Shown here: in pieces, positions 24,540-35,970 of the stretch
Position numbering within the stretch: the stretch's first letter is position 1
How the letters are laid out: each line of letters begins with the position of its first letter
Assembly: GCA_013433145.1 (NCBI GenBank)
Contig: CM024187.1
Span: forward strand, 62,001 to 126,000
Source of the DNA: Ascaris suum
Taxonomy: Eukaryota > Nematoda > Chromadorea > Rhabditida > Ascarididae
Length of the DNA stretch: 64,000 nucleotides
Reading direction: 5' to 3'
Made by a program: the position numbers and the translations under genes
Notes under the pieces: model-generated
What the model was told of the DNA's origin: nothing
Databases searched by the model: none
Seen by the model: the letters and a program-made list of their open reading frames with translations, nothing else

Positions 24540-24617
24540 ATGAGAAAATATAATAAAGCAATTGTGTGGAATATAGAGGCTGTTAGTTTGGCAGTAAGGT
24601 GGCTAATTCAACAGCAC
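24540..24617 (+). CDS. Candidate first exon, unknown product (left copy)
   Basis: ATG then 26 codons (MRKYNKAIVWNIEAVSLAVR WLIQQH) up to a GTGAGT donor. In the partner (50440-50517 minus) the last residue is Asn and the frame runs on past the donor to 50233. Confidence 0.35.
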
Positions 24618-25179
24618 GTGAGTATGCCTGTATGCTTGAGACGCGTCCGCAACAACTTATTTTACGAAATCGTCGCAAATTTTTAAAAAATCTGCAAGAA
24701 TAGTTTAAGAAAAAAAATGCCACTCCTCTAAGAAAAATATCTCAAAGTTTTCATCATGCCCAACAATCACCAAAATTTGAAAAGGCCTTTCAAATGAGTA
24801 CATCTTTGTGGAGCAACAAGTAATTCAATACCAAAACATCCACTAGCTTGAAGGAACTCATAAGTGCTAAGTCAGCTAGTAAATGCACGATTCTGTTAAT
24901 ATACGCATATAGCAAGAAACACTGCGTAACAAGGCTTTTCTCCTTGCGAAATCAATGTTCCCATCCGATCATACACATTCACGATATGCTTTTTTCCTAA
25001 TAAACACCAACATCATTCTTAAAGCAATGAGAAGTTAACAGCTGCTTAAACGCTGAATATTTGGAGAATTGATTATTCAACATATTTTTCCCAGACTAGA
25101 TTTGAGTTCAGCCTCCATCGCTTGAATGTTTATTACCGCATAGAAGTATACGTCTTGCGAAAATCAGTGAAATGCGTTC

Positions 25180-25289
25180 TCAATCACAAGCGTTTCTGGT
25201 GCAATAAGTGCAGCGACATTTAGACAACCAGTTGTTCATATTGTCTCCCACGCAATCCCATGCAGCCTTCAGAAGATATGAGGTTCTTT
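25180..25289 (-). CDS. Cys-rich candidate exon (left copy)
   Basis: After CGACTCAG the frame reads RTSYLLKAAWDCVGDNMNNW then LSKCRCTYCTRNACD and stops. Five Cys in the last half suggest a small disulphide-rich domain, but no family is recognised. In the partner Val/Asp/Asn become Met/His/His. Confidence 0.35.
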
Positions 25290-25682
25290 CTGAGTCGAGA
25301 CCTAATCTAGAAGGAATTTACTGTAAGATTCAGCATACGAGGACTTCATATAACAACAAGTGAGATTGCTCGCCTTAAAGCAAGTATGACATGCCGCTTT
25401 TTCAACTCCTTCAATAAACTAGCCCATTGCGCAAAGTTCACATGAACAGCGAAGTAGTACCCTTTTTATACCTTATGCTTTCAACAAGTTGTGCAATTTT
25501 CTCCACTAAACATTTGATTTTAGAGCTACATTCCATGACCTGTAGGACGCAGTTGGTTAGTAAATTTTATGACACATATAAGTTTCAGTAAAACTTATGT
25601 TCATCCTATTTGTCGGAGTCTATTTCCATCGTATTCAAGCCGTCATCCTAATACACCGATTTTGCGTGCAGCTGAATCGAAA

Positions 25683-25949
25683 CTTTCAGAGAGACACTTC
25701 ATATACACTACACATGTGGACAATATAATGAATATGAATTGAACGTTTGAAATATGCCATAATCTTGCAAAACTTCATTACTCTAATGACACCCTCATGC
25801 GCATTAAATGATGCCAATGACGTGGAAGTCTGAGCGCCAGCTCGTAAAGTTTTTCTAAGCATTTTCAAAAAGCTTCGTGAGACGGCACGCTTCAAGAGAT
25901 GAGATACAGCACGATAGTCGATGCCATGATAAAACAATTTAAGCTCACT
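25683..25949 (-). CDS. Candidate exon, unknown product (left copy)
   Basis: After AGGTGCTTAG the frame reads SELKLFYHGIDYRAVSHLLK then RAVSRSFLKMLRKTLRAGAQ and stays open to 25686. One extra A relative to the other arm (AGAAAAACTTT against AGAAAACTTT) gives the two copies different C-terminal halves. Confidence 0.4.
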
Positions 25950-26975
25950 CTAAGCACCTCCTTCCTCGTCTCTCCTCTCCTCGCCCGCTCTCCCCCTTTC
26001 ACCGTTGCTTTAGCAGCCGCTCAATGGTGATAGAGTAAACTCAACTGCAATAAACACCCAAATAAATCAGGTGGATTGTTTTCGTGCAATCGCATATGAA
26101 CAAACTGCTCACTGCTAAATAACACCACTTTTATTCCCGATGCGAGTTCATTTTGAAAATACCCGCTGCTCGATTCGACAGCCGAAGAAAGGTCACTCGA
26201 GAAGAAAAAGTGAAATGCCAACGAAAGCATGCTTAAAGGCTTGTGAATTCGTTTTTAGTGCATTGAATGTACTTGCTGGGCACTGCAGTATTTTTTCACG
26301 TTCGAAAACTAGTCGGGAGTACTCGAATTATCGAATTTCGATAGTAACTATAAATAAACCGATAGCTTACTGTATATTTTATGTACTTACTGTAATACTT
26401 ACTATGGATAGTTTACACTTACTGTAAAAGAAATTAAAAGAAACAGCGACAGACACAGATGTGGACATATATGGACGTATATGCATGACCATAAACGTAA
26501 CAAAACGCAGCACATCTTTTGCAAAGCAACTTTGCAAAAGGCGCGTAAAAACGAGTCTTTCATATAGCATATATATGAGTGAACAGAACCAACTGGAGTA
26601 AGATGTATTTTAACATCTGAAAAAAATATAGAGCAAGAAAATTGTTGCTGCGTTAAAACAATCAAATCTGGTTAAAGAAAAGCAAAAATTAGAGGCCTGA
26701 AGAGTGCAATTCATCACAGATTTATTGACGACAAATTCCAAATATCAACATAAGTCATATCTGAATAACATTTTAACGTTCGCATTAATTATGCAATGCA
26801 ATACAATACAATGGCAGTAGAGAATGCAACATTGGGCTCAGCAGATGATATTAACAACCAGTGAAGATGAGAGGCGTTAAAACTCGAGTGCGTTTTTACT
26901 TCACGACTGCACTGACATCGTAATCAGTTCAACAGTACGGCTTAACCAAAGCAAAGACGAGATGACTCTAGTGGC

Positions 26976-27179
26976 TTGTCGTTGGGAACCAAAAACAACA
27001 AAAGCAGCGCAACTTTTCATAATTCAGCACCTCCGGTGAATAGTGAGCTGTCGTTGATGCCAGCATTTCTCCGAGGTCGGCAGCCATCCAATTCTTCTAA
27101 TCGACAACAGCTCCCTTTTGAATGTAGGCCTACTCCTCATAAGTCGTTCAACAGCACCTTCAGACGGCGACGGATCTGA
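26976..27179 (+). CDS. Open frame on either strand, unknown product (left copy)
   Basis: The plus frame ends SFNTFRRRRI-like and contains SSATFHNSAPPVNSELS. The minus strand over the same bases, after a TGCTTCTCAG acceptor, reads SEGAVERLMRSRPTFKRELL and stops. The minus reading is in line with the neighbouring minus-strand exon at 27245-27460, so it is slightly preferred; strand is not settled. Confidence 0.3.
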   Translation: MSLGTKNNKSSATFHNSAPPVNSELSLMPAFLRGRQPSNSSNRQQLPFECRPTPHKSFNSTFRRRRI

Positions 27180-27244
27180 GAAGCACTTTCAACCCCTCTG
27201 ACGGATAGATATTCTTAGCCCACAAAGATGAAGAATAATATCGT

Positions 27245-27460
27245 CTAGCTTCGGTGGCTTTCGAGGGTCACGGTTTCGGCACAGCACGGGCAAGCAAAGG
27301 CCTTGAGGATAGCTTGAGAAGCCCGAACTATTGCGGGTTTTCGACGACGCTGAGAGTCCCAAATAGGCTCCTCTACGCTCAGCACGTTAGTGTCGGTTAA
27401 CTTCAAGAATGAACATCTAAGGAAAACTGTGTCCATAATTTGGTTTTCACCGGTGCGCAC
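27245..27460 (-). CDS. Coding frame with CPCC motif, unknown product (left copy)
   Basis: A 71-codon frame whose protein is identical in both arms: TVFLRCSFLKLTDTNVLSVE and RRRKPAIVRASQAILKAFAC PCC. GC-rich codons with clear three-base periodicity make it one of the more convincing frames. In the right arm an AATAG acceptor-like site precedes it; the left arm lacks that AG. No family is recognised. Confidence 0.5.
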   Translation of the reverse strand: MRTGENQIMDTVFLRCSFLKLTDTNVLSVEEPIWDSQRRRKPAIVRASQAILKAFACPCCAETVTLESHRS

Positions 27461-27649
27461 GATGTGGTATTATTTACATTGGAAACCAATAAATCAATCA
27501 AACACGTCATCAATTACACAAATAAAATCTCATCAAATGTGCGAATATCCTTGCTGTGGTAATACTAATCAATGCCATCGTAATACACAAGCAAAGCCAC
27601 AATTAATAACTACGACTGCGAGGTGCCGAACGACTATCCGTACCAAGGC

Positions 27650-27680
27650 CCCCCCCTCTCCCCCCACCCCCCCCCCCCCC
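27650..27680 (+). repeat. C-rich tract
   Basis: About 30 bases of C with scattered T and A. The partner near 47380-47412 is G-rich on the plus strand and differs in length and interruptions. Confidence 0.85.
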
Positions 27681-28139
27681 CAAAGAGATATCACTTATAT
27701 CCATAGCGGGAATAAACCAACACTCAAGTACTACGCAAAATAATTTTGCAAATTTGATAAGAAAGTTTGTGTGCCTTGCTTTCCAATCAAGTGAGCACGA
27801 TAAATGCGCTGAGCGTACGAATCTTTTTACGACAGGAGACAGAGATTACCTTCTATGCAAATTTATTCGTTCGCTCAGTTAAGTGGCGTTCATCACTATG
27901 CAAATTTACGGTTAAGTTTCGTCGGTAGTTCATTTCATTGCACAACAAATCCATAAAACGTTAAAAACTGGATTTAAGCGAGCAGTTTGATATCTTCGTT
28001 AGCAGTTTGCCATTTTCGATGTCACCTTTCAACCTATTAATATCAGATATTCGGCTAGTCGTTAGTTCGGCTACAAACAGAATTTTCCAACATCACAAGT
28101 AACATAAGATTAGTCAATAAGCAAAGATCGAAATGTTAC

Positions 28140-28223
28140 CGGATATGAAAGCGAATCGAGAGGGGAGATTATCTGACATCTCCTTCGTCTTGATACGTTG
28201 ATCGCCAACGTCCATAAAGCAGT
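28140..28223 (-). CDS. Left-arm copy of the exon at 46839-46922, lacking its first exon
   Basis: Same acceptor, donor and open frames as the right copy. Upstream on this strand the sequence runs only about 60 bases before the A/B junction and then enters segment B, which has no MDQFTN exon. This copy is therefore truncated unless another start was captured. Confidence 0.45.
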
Positions 28224-28285
28224 CTGAAAGCAATGTCTGATTAGCGTATTTTCTGGGAACATTTTCTCAACACAAAAGTATAGCT

Positions 28286-28292
28286 TTCTCAG
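28286..28292. other. Junction between A and B (block D missing)
   Basis: Seven bases (TTCTCAG) separate the end of segment A from the start of B. In the right arm the corresponding points, 46777 and 33697, lie 13 kb apart. This is therefore the breakpoint where the left copy lacks block D. The bases match neither neighbour in the partner, like filler at an end-joined deletion. Confidence 0.7.
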
Positions 28293-29687
28293 ATTTCTCA
28301 ATAGCATCAGGTAAAGGATGGTGGTCTTGTAGCAAGCTTGTACCTAAATATGAAAATGAAAGAAACAATTGTGGTTGTGGTCTATGAAAGCGAACAACAT
28401 ATAAAAACTACCATGGTAAATTTATCGAAATCAATTTTGAAAGCTCTTTTTTTCCCGAACGACTTTCAGATGTACCCTATTCAAAAATCACATCCACCAA
28501 GGCTATGAATGAAGTGAGCCAATCATCAGCGTCAACAAAGGATGAGAGTATTTAAGAAATTTAAGAAACTGGCATACCTGAAATTTGGATTCGGTTCAAT
28601 TAATCACTGCTGTACAGTCAACCATCTACAAAAAGTAAAATAAGTTGAGTAACAAGTTTAAAATTTTATCTGATCGCTATTATCGATCACACACGAAAGG
28701 TACTCGATTTATGCAAGACGAAAATCTAATCTGTCTAAGATGCATACAAATTATTTAAAAAGTTCAACTGTCCAAAAAAACTTTTAAAGTTAAGGAGGCA
28801 ACGTGAAAAATATCATAGGTGATCATGTTCTGGTGCACATCACAAGACAGAAGCTTTGCAATTCTAGCTTCATTTGTTTCCTAATTAAGGCTATAGGCGT
28901 ATGGACGGATACGGATGAGATACATATAACCTACAGGAAGCGGAACAAAGAAGACATGGAAATATCCTGATGGAAGCGCTTTTCAATAAATTTCTCTCTT
29001 AGAAACAAAACTTGAAGAAAGTTTGGCAGTTGGGCTGATCGCTGAATAAAACTATGCTCTTGGAGTGCATTGATCAAACAAAACTCTTTAAAAACGGCCA
29101 TTTGACCATATGAGAAGACATGATTTTCGTTGAAGAAAGAACGATTTTTTCGTTGACTAAGGATGAGAAAATATGACTAGCTGTTCACATACATGATTAC
29201 GCAAAGTTGAATGAGGCTGTTACGACAGCTGTACTTGTGTACTTCTAATATTGAAATCAAATGTCATCATCGAGTTTTCTTGTCATTAGCTTCAGATTCA
29301 CAACATTCGCAAGTTTCAAAAGCTGGCGCACATATAAATACGCCTTATATAAGGATGCTTACAATTAGAGGGAGGCTCGAGTAAATGAGACTTTCAAAAC
29401 CACCAACTTCTCAGGGCAGATGTATATTAGGAGGACTGTGGAAGCAGGAGGGACAGCAAAGGAGAAACTAAGGACGAGAAAATACGACGAAATACACATA
29501 CTGAACATCAGGCATTACCATATTCGTATCAGAGAAAGAAGAATATTTCTTGGTAAGGGAACATTTTGCTTTGTGGAAAATTTAATGAGATGTCATGGCT
29601 CTACAGAGGGTGAGAAAGTGCAGTAGTGCTAGCGCCTGACAACATACTAAGATGCCTCAAAAGCCCAACCACGACGGTAACATAAGA
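28293..29687. repeat. Segment B: left arm, inner part
   Basis: Its reverse complement matches 32298-33697. The match runs exactly up to the run of N. The pair differs by many 1-nt indels, mostly in homopolymers, plus substitutions. A 56-codon minus-strand frame starting MAVFKEFCLINALQEH is open here (about 28970-29140) but broken in the partner. Confidence 0.95.
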
Positions 29688-29697
29688 NNNNNNNNNN
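29688..29697. other. Assembly gap (10 N)
   Basis: Ten N characters stand exactly at the inner boundary of the left arm. The base before them is the last that matches the right arm, and the bases after them are unique. Its true size is unknown. Confidence 0.99.
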
Positions 29698-31156
29698 TGA
29701 GAAGTTTCGTGCTTCGCTATTGGACACACCTTAAAATACGTTTGCCCGATATACACTGCTTCCATAAAAAGTTCACGAAAGAGCTAGCGTACACCAGATA
29801 AAACCGCTTTAACTATTATTTTTTAGACCATAAGCCAAAACAGTTTTGCTCCAATTTTTCCTCACATTAACTTTGTAGTTTTTTTTTCAAATTTGCTGTA
29901 ATTAGCATCCATCTGTACTCTTTTCTTTCAAATTTCTCTCTTTTTCGCTGGCATTATTTTTCGTACCACGTCATATGGCAAATGTGTCTTTTACAGACCA
30001 CTCCTCCATTATCTGTGAATGTATACGAAAGATGTGCAGTGCAATGAAATTTAATTTAGCATGATGAGAGGTGTCTCGTTTGATTCGTCCGTAGTTTGAT
30101 TGATTTCCGATAGGTATAGGACATCGAAATTATTTGCTTAAGCGATTCATTACAAACGACTATAATATCGCATGTCCTATAAGAAAGTAACATATTCTAT
30201 CAGAAAGATGTCCGAGCGAAATTTTGGATGAAAAAACTGCAGAAGCTGCAAGGTTGTGCCTGATCTATAGCAATGCATGCTAATGCATCTCAGAGGTATT
30301 GGTGGCTTTGAATGGTGGTTAAGCGATCCGGGTCGCATATTTACGAGTATTTTTTCATAGTGACTTGCTCTAGTAATGTTTTGTTTGCACTTTAGTAATA
30401 GTTGATATTTCACTGGAAAGGCTGAGTGCTTGAAAGCGTTTTATAAATTGTTATCGCAGGAAAAATGCTAGATGTTGTTGTGAATTTTATGTGCCTCGAA
30501 GACAAGTATAGCTGATCGTTTACTTAGAGTCCTTTAAACACATAAGCAATATCGCATAACTCGTCTCGGGGTTCAGCAATGTGGTATCATTCACGAAATG
30601 CCTCTCGTTCGCCTTTGAAGCTGTTTTATGGTTTTGTGGCTCCTCAACCCAAATCCATTCGCGAACAACGCCAATGTTAACACCAGGCATTCCTCTGCGA
30701 GCGCAAATGAGCCAGAAAGCATAAATTTAAAAACAAAAGAAAAAGAATATTGTTACTCAAATGAACACATAACAGCTTTCATATGACAAAACAAAGAACT
30801 AGTAGATTAGTTAATATCTTTTTTAAATAAAAAAACAACGTTATTGCTCCTATATTGTTGTTGTTTGGCCCAGGGTTGAAAAGCGCTGGGCCTGTAGTGA
30901 GGAAACAGTTTCCTCCTGTACTAACATCCAGTCATGTCAGAAATGTTTTTACCCTGTATTAGGATGATAAGTCATTACTTACGCATCCGGTTGTCACTGT
31001 GATATTGCCGTGATGTAGAAATCAGGAACGCTCGTTGTAACATTCCCCTTCCTCTTTATGACACCTGGCAGTAATGCGACCGTGCTGGTTCAAATCTTCA
31101 CAGCTGTTTCTTCGATTGTATTTATGAACTTGTAGAGCAGTTTGAGCATGGAGATT

Positions 31157-31183
31157 GGGGGGGGGGGGGGGGGGGGGGGGGGG
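31157..31183 (+). repeat. G27 homopolymer
   Basis: Twenty-seven consecutive G, then A and five more G. Such tracts can form G-quadruplexes and are hard to sequence, so the length is uncertain. Confidence 0.95.
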
Positions 31184-31560
31184 AGGGGGAGGAAGAAGAT
31201 CAAGAGAGATTGGCAAAGATCTGCATTCGGAAGCAACGCTCTTTAGGGTTCAATAACTCAAGAAGAGTATCTGCACGATTGTTGTTATTGCAACGGAAGT
31301 GTTGTCCACCTCTTACTAGGTGTTGAAGCGGCGTAGAAGAAAACAAATTTTTCGCATGAATGCATCATACACAAAAGACGGGTGTGGCCGCAATCGAGCG
31401 GCACCTTTGTTTTGAAGTGGCTACAAACTTGCATACGAATCTCGATGTTATTGCATTCTCATATTCCAGCATATCCTACGATCAAACCTTCCATAGCATT
31501 ATACGGCTCCAATCAATTGTTTGTGATTTTACTGCGGCAAAAAAATCCTGGTATATTAAC

Positions 31561-31730
31561 CTCATATATTAACGACCTTCGTGTTTGTGACAACTGTGTT
31601 CTGATGGCCTTGTGGCTATTGTTATTGATCTGTTCTAAATGGTCTTCACCGTCAGTGCCGCTTACAAAGCATTTCTTTGGTGAATCGGACTTTATATAGT
31701 GGCAGTTTTTTGGAGCATTTGCATAGGCCG
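31561..31730 (-). CDS. Candidate exon in spacer C, unknown product
   Basis: On the minus strand the frame reads APKNCHYIKSDSPKKCFVSG and later HKAIRTQLSQTRRSLIYE, ending at a GAG/GTTAAT donor at 31561. The upstream acceptor (GTGATAG) is weak. The peptide is hydrophilic with two Cys; no family is recognised. A plus-strand frame overlaps it. Confidence 0.3.
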
Positions 31731-32297
31731 TTGTCACTATCACTCTTATTCTAAAATCATCGGCCCGAACAACTGCGTAACAGAATTAAGAATTTCATTG
31801 CTAGTTTATTTCTCTTATTCAAAAGATTCGATGAAATGATGCGCCTTAAGAACGTCAAATAGCTGCGTGTTTACCTATCAGTTCAGTGCCACCAATTTTT
31901 CTGGCCGTTTCTAATCTGTTGAGCAATCCATTTGGTAATCTGCGATAGGAATGGCAAAAATTGTTTGTAGATTTCAAAGGGCTACAAAGTGATTTAATAT
32001 TGGTTATAGCCAAACTTGACTTCCCTTAGTGAAGCGAAAATTTTATTCCTGAAATCCCTCCTGCATTATACCCATAAAGTTTATACCTTGACGAACGTCT
32101 CTGCTGTACCTATACTTAATTTTGTTCCAGTGCACAGCAATGTACAGGAACTAAACATTAGCTATAAGGTGAATAATAGAGATTGTCTTAGGTAGAAGTT
32201 CATAACCACTTCGGAGGACATTTTTGAAAAATTATTTCGTTTCACAATTTCGTTATTTTTGTAGCGACGATGGAAGTTTTGCATGAAGCCGCTCCTG

Positions 32298-33697
32298 TCT
32301 TATGTTACCGTCGTGGTTGCTTTTGATGGCATTAGTATGTTGTCGGCGCTAGCACTACTGCACTTTCTCACCCCTCTGTAGAGCCTATGACATTCTCATT
32401 AAATTTTCCACAAAGCAAAGTTTCCCTTACCAGAAATATTCTTTCTTTCCCTGATACGAATAAGGTAATGCCTGATGTTCAATCTGGTGTATTTCGTCTA
32501 TTTTCTCGTCCTTATTTTCTCCTTTGCTGTCCTCCTGCTTCACAGTCCTCCTAAATACATCCTGCTCTGAGAAGTTGGTGGTTTTTGAAAGTCTTATTTA
32601 CTCGAGCCTCCTCTAAATGTAAGCATCCCTTTATAATGCGTATTTATATGTGCGCCACTTTTGAAACTTGCGAATGTTGTGAATCTGAACTAATGACAAA
32701 AAAACTCGATGATGCACATTGAATTTCAGTATTAGAAGTAAGCACCAAGTACAGCTGCTTTCGTAACAGCCCGTCATTCAACTTGCGTAATCATGTAGTG
32801 AACCAGCTAGTCATATTTTCTCATCCTTAGTCAACGAAAAAATCGTTCTTTTTTCAACGAAAATCATGTCTTCTCATATGGTCGAATGCCGTTTTTAAAG
32901 AGTTTTTGTTTGATCAATGCACTCCAAGAGCATAGTTTTATTCAGCGATCAGCCCAACTGCCAAACTTTCTTCAAGTTTTGTTCCTAGAGAGAAATTTAT
33001 TGAAAGCGCTTCCATCAGGATATTTCCATGTCTTCGTTGTTCCGCTTCCTGTAGGTATATGTATCTCATCCGTATCCGTCCATACGCCTATAGCCTTAAT
33101 TAGGAAACAAATGAAGCTATGAATTGCAAAGCTTCTGTCTTGTGATGTGCGCCAGAACATGATCACCATGATATTTTTCACGTTGCTTCCTTAAACTTTA
33201 AAAGTTTTTTTGGACAGTTGAACTTTTTAAATAATTTGTATGCATCTTTAGGCGGATTAGATTTTCGTCTTGCATAAATCGAGTACCTTTCGTGTGTGAT
33301 CGATAATAGCGATCAGAATAAAATTTTAAACTTGTTACTCAACTTATTTTACTTTTGTAGATGGTTGACTGTACAGCAGTGATTAATTGAACCGAATCCA
33401 AATTTCAGGTCATTGCCAGTTTCTTAAATTTTTTAAATACTCTCATCCTTTGTTGCACGCTGATGATTGGCTCACTTCATCATAGTCTTGGTGGATGTGA
33501 TTTTTGAATAGGGTACATCTGAAAGTCGTTCGGGAAAAAAGAGCTTTCAAAATTGATTTCGATAAATTTACCATGGTAGTTTTTATATGTTGTTCGCTTT
33601 TCATAGACCACAACCACAATTGTGTTCTTTCATTTTCATATTTTAGGTACAAGCTTGCTACAAGACCACCATCCTTTACCTGATGCTATTGAGAAAT
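32298..33697. repeat. Segment B': right arm, inner part
   Basis: Reverse complement of 28293-29687. It starts where the left partner meets the N run and ends at GAGAAAT (33697), after which the right arm continues into block D while the left arm goes to segment A. Confidence 0.95.
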
Positions 33698-34225
33698 GAG
33701 CGAAAATAATGAAAACCTTTACAGACTGCATTGCTTTGAGTGATGAATCTATTATGGCATTAATTGTGATTTCGCTAGATCCGACTTTTCATCATTGTTT
33801 CATTTTTTGTTTCCTCGTGAAACAGAAGGTTGAGAATTCGATTGTCTTATTGAGAGGTTTTTGAGTTCTATCCTTGGATATCATAGTTTGCATTCAACGG
33901 AAATTCTGAACAGCATTGGTGTAACTAATGTGTTCTGAAATATTACACAATATTTGTAAGTGTCTTAGGTGTAGGATATTGCTGTTGTCCCATGTGGCAG
34001 CTTAAGTTCTATGCGAAGACAAAAGGCGATATGAAACCTGTTTAATTTCTTTGAAATCACAACGGTTTTTTGCCATACGATGTTGCACCGAATGGAGGCA
34101 TCATGCATCTGTGCTGCAGACATGCGCAGCAGCGCAATAATATCGAATATGCTTAAGTGAGGGCGAGATTATACTTGTGGGCCCCTAAGTTCTGGTGGTT
34201 TGTTGCAGAGTTTCCTTGGGACCTT

Positions 34226-34252
34226 CCCCCCCCCCCCCCCCCCCCCCCCCCC
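34226..34252 (+). repeat. C27 homopolymer
   Basis: Twenty-seven consecutive C. The flanks are unlike those of the G27 tract at 31157, so the two are not copies of one another. Confidence 0.95.
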
Positions 34253-35808
34253 GATAAGCTGCATTGTTAACGTTTGCATCAAATGGGATAGCGGCAGTTT
34301 ACCTTACGAAAGGAGTTACCTCACCAGCAAGGAAGCCGCTCTTGCATACTCCGTTAAAATGCCGAATCTGCTCAAATAAATATCGTCGTTCTATTTCCAT
34401 AAGAAAAGAGTTCGCTGAACGACAAAAACATCGAAGGTTCAAGATGAGCATAAGTTTTATTTACTTTGTTTATATGTCGTAAATTGTGGTGAGTGAAGAG
34501 TTTTTTGACATGACTTCCGTAGAGCACTAAATGTGCTGCATTTACACATTCTTCCGTTTCGATTTTTTTTTTTCTTTCGCTTAAAATCGGTTATGCCTTT
34601 GAGAGTTTTAAATCGAAGCTCATTTTCCAATTAAGTCGAAAAACTTCCATCGCATTTATAACTAAATATCATGTTAGAATCTACGATTGCTGTTGTGAAT
34701 TGGCAAGTAGGTTTATAAAGTATACAAAGATTGAACTGACCAACACATCTACTGAGAATTCCAGTTTATCGTTCCGATTTATTCACTATATTTACTGTTC
34801 CAAAATTTTCGAAGAGGATAACTTTTGGGTTTGGGCGCTTCTCAATTTGCTGACATGGAACAGAATTATTGAGTGGAAATAAATCCACTGAAACTAAGAA
34901 AGGTTGTTTTATGCGTTATATCAGTAAGGAAAAGAATAGTTAAACGTTACATGAATTTTTTAAAAATCGCTTTCTTCTAGTAAAAACTCGCTTTTTTTCG
35001 AAAATTTCGGCAAAGTTCCAGGAGAAGAATGCTGTCCTGCCTAATAGACGAAAGCCTATCGAAGACGTGAGATTTCAAAATTTTTGGAGCTTATTTCGTA
35101 GTAGGCGCGACCCATATGATTGGAGACGCGTTCTTGCTCTGCAAATAGGTCGTTCTTGTTCTCTAATTAAGCTCAAACTGCTGCTCTTCGTGCAAAAGGC
35201 ATACGTTGCTTATGGAAATCGAGATTGGAAGGTTTAATGAGAATTGGGGGAGGGGGGGGGGGCATAAAACGACCCAAATGGAATGGAATAGGACAGTTAA
35301 TTTGAAAAGCACGCGATGAGAATGAGGGCTGGGCAGCGATTCCTAAACTTCTTTCAGACTAGGAGAGTGAATCATGAGTTCAAATATGTGGAAAGGATGG
35401 AAACCGCTGAACGTTTGGCGATATGCTTATGCTTAAATCCAAGATATCAAAAAACTTTGAACCCGAACATGATCCAGTGTTCATAACCTATCCGACTTTT
35501 TTTTCCCAATTGTGCAGTTGCAAACTTCTAGTATCTCCTTGCATTAAAAAAATCACTCAAATGCATTACTTAAAGTTGCGGTTCACTGGGCTTTCTCTAT
35601 GTGTTCTTGATGAGATATTTTGTCTTTACTTTCATCAGATGCTATTTAGTCACTCTGATTTGTTTTGTATTTTCTCTTCGCAGCGATGCAGTTATTTTTT
35701 ATTAATATTTTTTTGTGGCATCTGTTTGCATTAAGGCTTTTAAAAGTTTGTTTGTAACTAAATATCATAATACTTGCTGTAACATAGTAGTTCATTTTTT
35801 GGATGAAG

Positions 35809-35821
35809 GGGGGGGGGGGGG
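35809..35821 (+). repeat. G tract
   Basis: About 13 consecutive G in otherwise AT-rich DNA. Similar tracts lie near 35248-35262, 42021-42043 (interrupted) and 53271-53281. Confidence 0.9.
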
Positions 35822-35896
35822 AAGAGGAACGGTTGTTTTGTGAAATTTTGAGAAAATAGAAATCTTGAGGTTTGTGTTGTGGAACTATTCGCATTT

Positions 35897-35898
<2 letters not shown>

Positions 35899-35969
<71 letters not shown>

Positions 35970-35970
35970 T
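35899..35970 (+). repeat. TA dinucleotide microsatellite
   Basis: About 72 bases of alternating T and A with one interruption near 35930. Confidence 0.95.

Larger units (their letters stand above)
12428..28285. repeat. Segment A: left arm of giant inverted repeat (outer part)
   Basis: Its reverse complement matches 46777-64000. Position sums are constant over long stretches (about 76428 for 12428-18500, about 75516 for 19236-24257, about 75060 for 24258-28285), showing collinearity. The last nine bases before the inner break are AGTATAGCT. The outer end cannot be set because the partner runs off the window at 64000. Differences from the partner are scattered substitutions, short homopolymer indels and the two large blocks listed separately. 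Confidence 0.97.
29698..32297. other. Segment C: central spacer between the arms
   Basis: About 2.6 kb with no partner elsewhere in the window. It holds the G27 tract, a candidate minus-strand exon at 31561-31730, and otherwise AT-rich sequence with no recognised gene. Confidence 0.7.

Noticed and set aside
31022..31216. Frame with a poly-proline run
   Set aside because: The Pro run is simply the G27 tract read on the other strand.
32886..33122. 78-codon plus-strand frame in B'
   Set aside because: Its partner in B needs different frames because of one-base indels, and the partner's better frame (MAVFKEF...) disagrees with it. Too uncertain to list as a gene.
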